Source: JAFMKE01 sp047621945
GTDB lineage: Bacteria > Bacteroidota > Bacteroidia > Chitinophagales > UBA8649
NCBI GenBank assembly: GCA_047621945.1
Contig: JBLHMK010000031.1
Span: forward strand, 1-20,731
DNA: 20,731 bases
Reading direction: 5' to 3'
The notes under the pieces are model-generated. The model was given only the letters and a program-made list of their open reading frames with translations, made no database searches and had not been told where the DNA came from. This document shows, piece after piece, positions 15,713-20,731 of this stretch. Both the position numbers and the translations under genes were made by a program. How positions within the stretch are numbered: the first letter of the stretch is position 1; each line of letters begins with the position of its first letter.

Positions 15713-17059
15713 ATGAAAAGAATATGGCTGTCCATTAAGCTTTTTCTTAATGACCGTTTTAGTTTGGAACAAGACCAAGATAATGAAACGGAAATAATAG
15801 ATGCTATTCGCAAAGGAGTTCCTTTTAAAGGAGTTAATCTATGGATGCTTATTTTCGCTACGATTATTGCCTCAATTGGGCTAAATGTGAATTCCACCGC
15901 TGTTGTTATTGGTGCCATGTTAATTTCGCCCCTTATGGGTCCAATTATGGGTCTAGGACTAGGTGCTGGAATTAACGATATTCAGTTAATTCAAAACGCA
16001 GTTAAAAACTTACTCATTGCTGTTATTTTTAGTGTTATTACCTCAGCTGTTTACTTTTATTTCACCCCATTAACTCAAGCTCAATCCGAATTACTATCTA
16101 GAACTTCTCCTACCTTTTGGGATGTGCTAATTGCTCTCTTTGGAGGTTTAGCTGGTGTTTATGCTGGATCAAGTAAGGAAAAAGGAAATGCTATTCCTGG
16201 CGTTGCTATTGCAACCGCCCTAATGCCCCCTCTATGTACTGCTGGATATGGATTAGCCACCTTGAACATGAGTTACTTTTTTGGTGCTCTTTATCTATTT
16301 TTCATCAATAGTGTAATGATTGGTGCATCTACTTTTGCAGTGGTTCAGTTCCTTAATTTTCGTCATGTTGAATACATGGATTCAGTGAGAGAAAAAACTG
16401 TAAAACGTATTATTTATGCTATTCTCTTCTTCACCGTTGTTCCAAGTATATATCTAGGGTACAATATCGTGAAACAATCTGCTTTTGAAATAGATGCAAA
16501 CACCTATTTACAGAATGAGTTTTCCAACGAAGCCTATTACATACTAAACAAGCAAATTGAATATAGGAATCAGAAGGAAAATACGATTACACTCTACATA
16601 GGTGGGCACATGGATTCATTAGCCATTGTAGAAAAGAAAACTGCAATGAATAATTATCAATTGGAAGAATGTCAGTTAGTAATTAAACAAGGAACTCAAT
16701 TAGATGAAATTTTAGAAGCAGAGAAAAACGAAATGGATCAAGTCAATTTAGCTCACATACAAGAAATCACTGCCAAAGATTCTGCCATGACGCTGCTTAA
16801 AGAAGAAATTATAGAAAACCATCGCTCTTACTATTCTGCTGAACGCTTGTTAGATGAAATAGACGTCTTCTATCCTAATGTTACGGCTGTCTCTGTCAGT
16901 GAGGGGTTAGTTTACAGTGAAAATGATTCTATTCCTAGCTCAACTAAGCTAGTTTTTATTCAATTTGAAGACAAGTTAATCGACGAAGATTTTAACAAAA
17001 TCGAATCTTGGCTGCAACAGCGATTGGGTACTGAAAATGTAAAAATTGTAAAAGAATGA
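15713..17059 (+). CDS. DUF389 (TIGR00341-type) integral membrane protein
   Basis: The protein has 448 residues. A short cytosolic start is followed by about six membrane segments between residues 40 and 250. The first contains the DUF389 signature NSTAVVIGAMLISPLMGPIMGLGLGAG and the fourth ATALMPPLCTAGYGLA. Residues 260-448 form a soluble, probably periplasmic, helical and charged domain including a long α-helix (LDEILEAEKNEMDQ...). The family is conserved but its function is unknown. The ATG at 15713 is the only sensible start; an ATG 8 nt upstream is out of frame and closes after three codons. The stop overlaps the next ATG (ATGA), so the lipoprotein downstream is translationally coupled. 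Confidence 0.9.
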   Translation: MKRIWLSIKLFLNDRFSLEQDQDNETEIIDAIRKGVPFKGVNLWMLIFATIIASIGLNVNSTAVVIGAMLISPLMGPIMGLGLGAGINDIQLIQNAVKNLLIAVIFSVITSAVYFYFTPLTQAQSELLSRTSPTFWDVLIALFGGLAGVYAGSSKEKGNAIPGVAIATALMPPLCTAGYGLATLNMSYFFGALYLFFINSVMIGASTFAVVQFLNFRHVEYMDSVREKTVKRIIYAILFFTVVPSIYLGYNIVKQSAFEIDANTYLQNEFSNEAYYILNKQIEYRNQKENTITLYIGGHMDSLAIVEKKTAMNNYQLEECQLVIKQGTQLDEILEAEKNEMDQVNLAHIQEITAKDSAMTLLKEEIIENHRSYYSAERLLDEIDVFYPNVTAVSVSEGLVYSENDSIPSSTKLVFIQFEDKLIDEDFNKIESWLQQRLGTENVKIVKE

Positions 17060-17655
17060 AACACGTACTAAGTTCGTTTGTATTTTTGTTTTTATGGGCT
17101 TGCGGGAGTCAAGTTGTCGAAAAGGAAAGTCAAACCGCATTAATTGTTCAAGAGGGTCTTTCCACCTCGATGGCAGAAGAAAGCCAAGGCTATCATTTCT
17201 ATATTACTGGAGATCTCATTCAAGATGGCGTCGGTGTTTTATACGACACTATTTCTCCCGTCAATTATTTAGAGCTTCTTGGTGGTGCCTTGATTGCTAA
17301 ACTATATTGGGATTCAGATAGTGTCCAGTTTCTTGCTATCACCCAGCGCTATGCTAAAGGTCCATGTAATTATTATCGCTCCGACTTAGTTTATATGAAG
17401 GAGAACTCTAAGTATCAAAACGTCACGGACAATTACTTCCCCGCACTCGATGTTTATTCCTTTTATGATTTTGAAGATGCGCAATTAAAACAGTTTGAGG
17501 GAGACGAACAAACCGTTTTTTCCGGGTATCGTTTCGACTTTATAACAGACGATGCCTTAGGGATTCAATTTATGTTTTGTAATCAACAAGACCCAAAGAA
17601 TACTCAGTCATTAAATGGTACTGGGAAAACCCTCTACATTCCTTTTGGGAAATAA
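17056..17655 (+). CDS. Lipoprotein of unknown function coupled to the DUF389 gene
   Basis: The protein has 199 residues. A signal peptide with a lipobox ends at Cys16 (MKHVLSSFVFLFLWAC), so it should be exported and lipid-anchored. The body is β-rich with several aromatic residues (YHFYITGDL, AKLYWDSDSVQFLAITQRYAKGPCNYY, FSGYRFDFITDD) and contains two cysteines (in KGPCNYY and FMFCNQ) that could form a disulfide. I recognise no domain. The ATGA overlap with the DUF389 membrane protein implies co-expression, so the lipoprotein may act with its periplasmic domain. Confidence 0.75.
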   Translation: MKHVLSSFVFLFLWACGSQVVEKESQTALIVQEGLSTSMAEESQGYHFYITGDLIQDGVGVLYDTISPVNYLELLGGALIAKLYWDSDSVQFLAITQRYAKGPCNYYRSDLVYMKENSKYQNVTDNYFPALDVYSFYDFEDAQLKQFEGDEQTVFSGYRFDFITDDALGIQFMFCNQQDPKNTQSLNGTGKTLYIPFGK

Positions 17656-17660
17656 TATGC

Positions 17661-17731
17661 CTGCCGGGTGGTAACACCCGACCAAAGGGCAATGCGCCTG
17701 CCAAGCGTGCTCATATTCTTGCCCGTTGGGC
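17661..17731. repeat. GC-rich patch with several short hairpins
   Basis: In AT-rich surroundings this patch holds a perfect hairpin CGGGTG-GTAA-CACCCG (17665-17680) starting 10 nt after the lipoprotein stop, a second small hairpin GCCC-GTT-GGGC (17721-17731) followed by TTAATTAAT, and an outer pair GGGCAA/TTGCCC (17687-17692 with 17719-17724). The word CCTGCC occurs twice. It probably ends the DUF389 operon transcript and includes a relative of the GGTGATAACACC hairpin at 8721-8732. There is no strong T-tract. Confidence 0.6.
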
Positions 17732-17859
17732 TTAATTAATCTCAATTAAAAGCAGATGCTAATCTATCAATATTTTAACTCAGTGATCCTGCAGAAAAAG
17801 AGGTAAACTAAATATTTGAATAACATACCCAATCATTTTTCACTTCTAACAGAAAATCT

Positions 17860-18417
17860 ATGAGGAAGTTAAAGTCTAAAATGGGAATCCTTAGTTTATT
17901 TTCTCATGGCGTGTTGTTCGTAAATGAAGATATGCCAGCCACAATTTTTTCGTAGCTTTTAACCAATGAACTACCTGGCGAGAAGTCATCGATTACTCAA
18001 AAACTAATTGAAAGAATTTATGGTATGAATGATAAAACCAATGATAAAGGACCATACTTATTTTATGGCAAAGTAGGCGGATGTATTATTACGGGTAATG
18101 AAGATCGAGTAAAACATTGTGCTTTGGGGATTTTGTATCCTCTGCAACATGTTGGATAATCTATTCCGCCTCAAGCTGATGCTTGTTGGCTCGGAAAAGT
18201 ATGCCCCGGACCAAGCTACGGGGATAAAGTGTGGAATAAAGAAAAGATAAATCAGCCAGTGGGTTTTAATTCATATTTAACCAACCGGAATACCACCTTT
18301 ATGACCTATAACTTAATTCATTTAGCTTCTATACTAAGAGCTAATAAAGGAAATCCAAATTATGGGGATTCAAGGACTGAGTGGGATGACGGTAGACCTT
18401 GGGAATTTGAAATCTAG
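17860..18417 (+). pseudogene. Flavodoxin-family NAD(P)H-dependent reductase, broken by two nonsense codons
   Basis: One continuous frame runs to the stop at 18415-18417, interrupted only by TAG (17953-17955) and TAA (18157-18159). Between them it reads ELPGEKSSITQKLIERIYG, then FYGKVGGCIITGNEDRVKHC and LGILYPLQHVG. After the second stop come SIPPQADACWLGKV, GPSYGDKVW, and NRNTTFMTYNLIHLASILRAN. This matches the C-terminal half of the flavodoxin-like/NADPH-dependent FMN reductase family, in which the second stop replaces a Tyr (GY[ST]IPPQ). The N-terminal FMN-binding part is not recognisable: 17860-17952 is an open 31-codon stretch in the same frame of doubtful homology. A GTG-started 62-residue C-terminal remnant (18229-18417) is unlikely to be functional. 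Confidence 0.8.
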
Positions 18418-18520
18418 AAATCAATAAAATATAAACTAGCTATAACATGCTATTAGCGGCATTCGAACGACTGCTTACTCCACACTGTAGGTAATAATAC
18501 ATCATAAATTTGGATAAAAA

Positions 18521-18898
18521 ATGAGTCAATCAGCAAAAAGTGTTTTCATTTAAGGCATCTATATAGCGCTTGTTGGACTAAGGATATTATCTGGACCTAA
18601 TGTGCTACTTAAGTTATTTAGTATCGAAGATACTAGAGAAGTTTGGATTAGACTGGTAGGGATTTTTTTAATGTCAACTGCTGTGTACTATTTTATTGGT
18701 GCCAAATATGAGCTTATTTTGATTTTGAAGGCAACAGCTTTTATTCGATTTACTATAATTGTTTTCTTTACTGCATTTGTTATACTAGAATTGGTCTCTG
18801 CGAGCATAATAATAGTCACCGTAATAGACTTTTTAGGGGGTGATTGGACTTACTTAATGTTAAAAAAAGAAAGACATTTTGCTATAAATAAAACATAA
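18521..18898 (+). pseudogene. Small four-helix membrane protein interrupted by an early TAA
   Basis: An ATG at 18521, preceded by a TAAATTTG -7-like box (18505-18512), opens MSQSAKSVFI. A TAA at 18551-18553 follows, and the same frame continues without a break to 18898 as GIYIALVGLRILSGPNVLLK..., REVWIRLVGIFLMSTAVYYFIGA and later hydrophobic segments. In related small membrane proteins the first helix begins around this stop, often with Tyr, so TAA probably replaces a TAT or TAC. A GTG at 18602 could start a 98-residue product lacking most of the first helix. The family is a short four-TM protein of unknown function. It is either a pseudogene or a truncated protein. Confidence 0.65.
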
Positions 18899-19004
18899 GC
18901 TAATCCTAACATTGAAATTAAAAATAATTATTACTGCTAACAACTTGTATAATTCATGCTGACAAATCATTTATATCATCAGTAAAGACTTAACTTGTTT
19001 GAAT

Positions 19005-19565
19005 ATGAAGTTATTCATTCAAAACATGGTAAGCCTGCGGTGTAAGATGATGGTGCAATCTGAATTAGAGAAATTGGATATTGCATATAAATCTATTGAA
19101 TTAGGTGAAGTACAATTGGAAAAGCCAATTTCTAAATCTATGAAACTAAAGTTGAAAAAGGCATTGCATGAATCAGAGCTGGAATTGATGAATAATAAAA
19201 ATACAATTTTAATTGAAAGGATAATTAATGTTATTGTCAAAATGGTTCATTATTCAGACGAATTGCCTACTATCAATTTTTCTGATTTTTTAAATAAAAA
19301 ATTGCAACAGGATTATCATTATTTGGCAGAAGTGTTTTCCCAAACAAAAGGTATTACTATAGAGCATTTTATTATAATGCATAAAATTGAAAGAGTAAAG
19401 GAGTTAATAATTTACGATGAGTTAAGCCTTACGGAAATATCCTATAAAATGCAGTATAGCAGTGTACAGCATCTATCCAGTCAATTTAAAAAGACAACAG
19501 GACTTACACCAACCTTTTTTAAGAATTTAAAGAAGCAGAAACGCACTCGCTTGGAAAACCTGTAA
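19005..19565 (+). CDS. AraC-family transcriptional regulator
   Basis: The protein has 186 residues from the ATG at 19005; a TTG two codons earlier is also in frame. The C-terminal half (about 95-180) is an AraC/XylS DNA-binding domain with two helix-turn-helix units: DYHYLAEVFSQTKGITIEHFIIMHKIERVKELI, and LSLTEISYKMQYSSVQHLSSQFKKTTGLTPTFFK. The N-terminal half (MKLFIQNMVSLRCKMMVQSELEKL...) is short and lacks a cupin sensor domain. It is of a type I associate with Bacteroidota stress loci. The second HTH keeps its consensus residues and there is no internal stop, so it appears intact although the reading frames around it are broken. It presumably regulates genes of this island. Confidence 0.9.
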   Translation: MKLFIQNMVSLRCKMMVQSELEKLDIAYKSIELGEVQLEKPISKSMKLKLKKALHESELELMNNKNTILIERIINVIVKMVHYSDELPTINFSDFLNKKLQQDYHYLAEVFSQTKGITIEHFIIMHKIERVKELIIYDELSLTEISYKMQYSSVQHLSSQFKKTTGLTPTFFKNLKKQKRTRLENL

Positions 19566-19630
19566 CCACCTCTTTCTAATTCTCCCCATACTTCTTGACA
19601 AGAGCAGAAATCCCATTTAATGGATAGTTA

Positions 19631-19972
19631 AGCCTGTTTCAAATTAATCATGTAATTCTTATTCCTAATAGTGTAACATATGTAGATAAGCATGTCTGTA
19701 GCTTTATTGGGTGTGTCATCATAAATTTATATCCTATCTATCATGAAGCGGGTTTAGTAGAAAATGCCGCAATTATAGGTGAATGGATAGGGCCAATATC
19801 TAATTGGACTTTCACAATAAGTGATGATTTATCTTATTTACTTTCCTAAAAGGAATGCGCAGAACCTATTAGCGATCCACAAAATTATTCTACACGCACA
19901 CTAGCAGAATTTAGAGTTAAGTTTATTAAAATTAAGGATGCTTACTGTGCAGATTTTCAACCTATTTTATGA
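19631..19972 (+). pseudogene. Small lipoprotein-like protein broken by a TAA
   Basis: One frame is open from 19628, with a possible lipobox FIGC (Cys codon 19712-19714), then NLYPIYHEAGLVENAAIIGEW and NWTFTISDDLSYLLS. A TAA at 19847-19849 interrupts it, and the frame continues as KECAEPISDPQ...LAEFRVKFIKIKDAYCADFQPIL to TGA at 19970. The pattern 'C.I..PIY....LV....IIGEW ... WTF' is that of small Bacteroidota lipoproteins whose domain begins with a LVGxW-like motif. No credible start codon or full signal peptide is seen upstream, so the 5' end is also decayed. The family assignment is tentative. Confidence 0.5.
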
Positions 19973-20110
19973 AATGAAACAGATATAGTAATAAAAATCT
20001 ATAGTCTAATTATACACATCTGATATCTTATTGTATAACATGAACTGTCCAATAAGTTCGCACATTTGTAATGTAATAAAAATTCATTTATTTCCTAAAA
20101 ATTAGTGCTA

Positions 20111-20353
20111 ATGAAAACTAACCAGGAGTTACAAAAAGAAGTACTAAACGCCATTAAATGGTTGCCAACTATGCATGCTGCAGAAATTGGGGTTACTGCT
20201 AAGGATGGTGTGATAAGTTTATCGGGGAAGGTAGATAGACACTCAAAAAAAATAAATGTTGAAAGAGCGGCAAAGAATGTTGTAGGAGTAAAGTCCGTAA
20301 CTGAAGACATCGAAATAGATTATGGAAGTTCTTTCACAAAGAATGACAATTAA
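20111..20353 (+). CDS. Single BON-domain protein
   Basis: The protein has 80 residues from the ATG at 20111; a GTG two codons upstream is in frame but less likely. It is one complete BON domain: helix LQKEVLNAIKWLPTMHA, β-strands IGVTAKDGVISLSGKV, then HSKKINVERAAKNVVGVKSVTEDIEID. There is no signal peptide. BON domains bind membranes or carbohydrates and occur in OsmY-type stress proteins. Bacteroidota homologues that I associate with this regulator type often carry two or three BON domains. Here the protein ends with a TAA after the first, and no BON sequence follows, so it may be a shortened relic that still encodes one domain. Confidence 0.82.
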   Translation: MKTNQELQKEVLNAIKWLPTMHAAEIGVTAKDGVISLSGKVDRHSKKINVERAAKNVVGVKSVTEDIEIDYGSSFTKNDN

Positions 20354-20435
20354 ATTGACAATAGAGTAATCCATACTTGAAAATACTATTGGGAAGTATC
20401 TGAAAAATTAAATCAAAGTAAAAGTAGAATACGCT

Positions 20436-20452
20436 TGGCATAGAATGTGCCA
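20436..20452. promoter_or_regulatory. TGGCA-N7-TGCCA dyad, also compatible with a σ54 -24/-12 element
   Basis: TGGCATAGAATGTGCCA is a perfect 5-bp inverted repeat with a 7-nt spacer. It also has the invariant GG (20437-20438) and GC (20449-20450) of a σ54 promoter separated by 10 nt, with TGGCA as the -24 box. Transcription would start near 20462, ahead of the reading frame at 20524. An operator for a dimeric regulator is the alternative reading. Confidence 0.35.
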
Positions 20453-20523
20453 GATGCATGATTTGTTGAAAACGATTTGGCACTAATTTATTAAAGTTTA
20501 TCAATAAGTTAAAATTGAACAAT

Positions 20524-20731
20524 ATGAAAAATTCAAGATTAAAGAATGAATTAGCAATAATTCATTTGGGAAAAAATCAAAAGGGAATCAAAACCCAGAA
20601 GGATTTTTATAATAATATTGAATCTATTGAAAAAGGTCCTATTGATGTTGCAAAACAGCATGAAAAATGAAAACATGCTATAGCGTCTAAAAGTGCTAGG
20701 AAAGATCAACGTTTTCCAGAAGCGGATAATA
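20524..20731 (+). pseudogene. Short charged protein interrupted by TGA, cut by the window end
   Basis: An ATG at 20524 opens a 48-codon frame (MKNSRLKNELAIIHLGKNQKG ... DVAKQHEK) ending in TGA at 20668-20670. The same frame continues to the window end with HAIASKSARKDQRFPEADN, which reads as natural protein. TGA would replace TGG (Trp) by a single change. The product is basic, helical and without membrane segments. I do not recognise the family with certainty. It could be a genuine 48-residue protein, but the coding character beyond the stop suggests an interrupted longer gene. Confidence 0.5.

Noticed and set aside
15637..15918. Minus-strand open frame of 93 codons over the start of the DUF389 gene
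   Set aside because: It is antisense to a clearly coding region and has no recognisable motif or start context.
17094..17300. Plus-strand 68-codon frame rich in Arg, Ser, Trp and Cys
   Set aside because: An out-of-frame shadow of the lipoprotein gene.
20334..20522. Minus-strand 62-codon frame downstream of the BON gene
   Set aside because: Low-complexity Phe/Asn-rich translation of AT-rich DNA; no homology pattern or start signal.
17860..20731. Stop codon reassignment (alternative genetic code) to explain the interrupted frames
   Set aside because: TAG, TAA and TGA all occur as interrupters, while the intact genes in the window end at normal stops and have no internal ones, so point mutations are simpler.
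1..20731. CRISPR arrays, tRNA, rRNA or insertion sequences
   Set aside because: No regularly spaced direct repeats, cloverleaf structures, ribosomal RNA sequence or transposase-like frame were seen on either strand.

Overview
The window looks like chromosomal DNA of a member of the Bacteroidota, most likely a marine or freshwater Flavobacteriia/Cytophagia-type organism. The DNA is AT-rich. Several starts are preceded by the Bacteroidota -7 box TAnnTTTG, in two cases with a TTTG 23 nt upstream. The gene content also fits: a TonB-dependent receptor with a carboxypeptidase-like regulatory domain, a small acidic protein coupled to thioredoxin that resembles Bacteroidota DUF6952, and an AraC regulator of a Bacteroidota type. 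I cannot name the genus.

Left part (1-8.7 kb), core metabolism and envelope. Methylmalonyl-CoA epimerase and an IscA/HesB Fe-S carrier are divergent. A TPR membrane protein overlaps the end of glyA on the minus strand. A strong hairpin and a weak terminator separate glyA from an 810-residue TonB-dependent receptor. Divergent from the receptor is a two-gene efflux operon, a TolC-like outer membrane protein plus a periplasmic adaptor, with no pump gene in the window. About 290 bp of palindrome-rich intergenic DNA follows (8670-8960).

Middle (8.96-17.7 kb). A secreted propeller-like/VWA protein begins with TTG. It is followed by a thioredoxin (GTG start) with the DUF6952-like protein 1 nt downstream. 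Convergent to these is a minus-strand run, probably two transcription units: holin-like membrane protein, LemA, membrane zinc metallopeptidase; then an S41 C-terminal processing peptidase overlapping a c-type-haem (DUF3365-like) lipoprotein. On the plus strand a DUF389 membrane protein overlaps a lipoprotein by ATGA.

Right part (17.7-20.7 kb). After a GC-rich hairpin patch the character changes. Intact genes (an AraC regulator and a single-BON protein) alternate with reading frames that stay in one frame over long stretches but are interrupted by single nonsense codons: a flavodoxin-family reductase, a small membrane protein, a small lipoprotein-like protein and a short protein cut by the window end. 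I read this as a recently decaying accessory (perhaps stress-related) island. It is the most unusual part of the window. I found no CRISPR array, tRNA, rRNA, insertion sequence or phage module.
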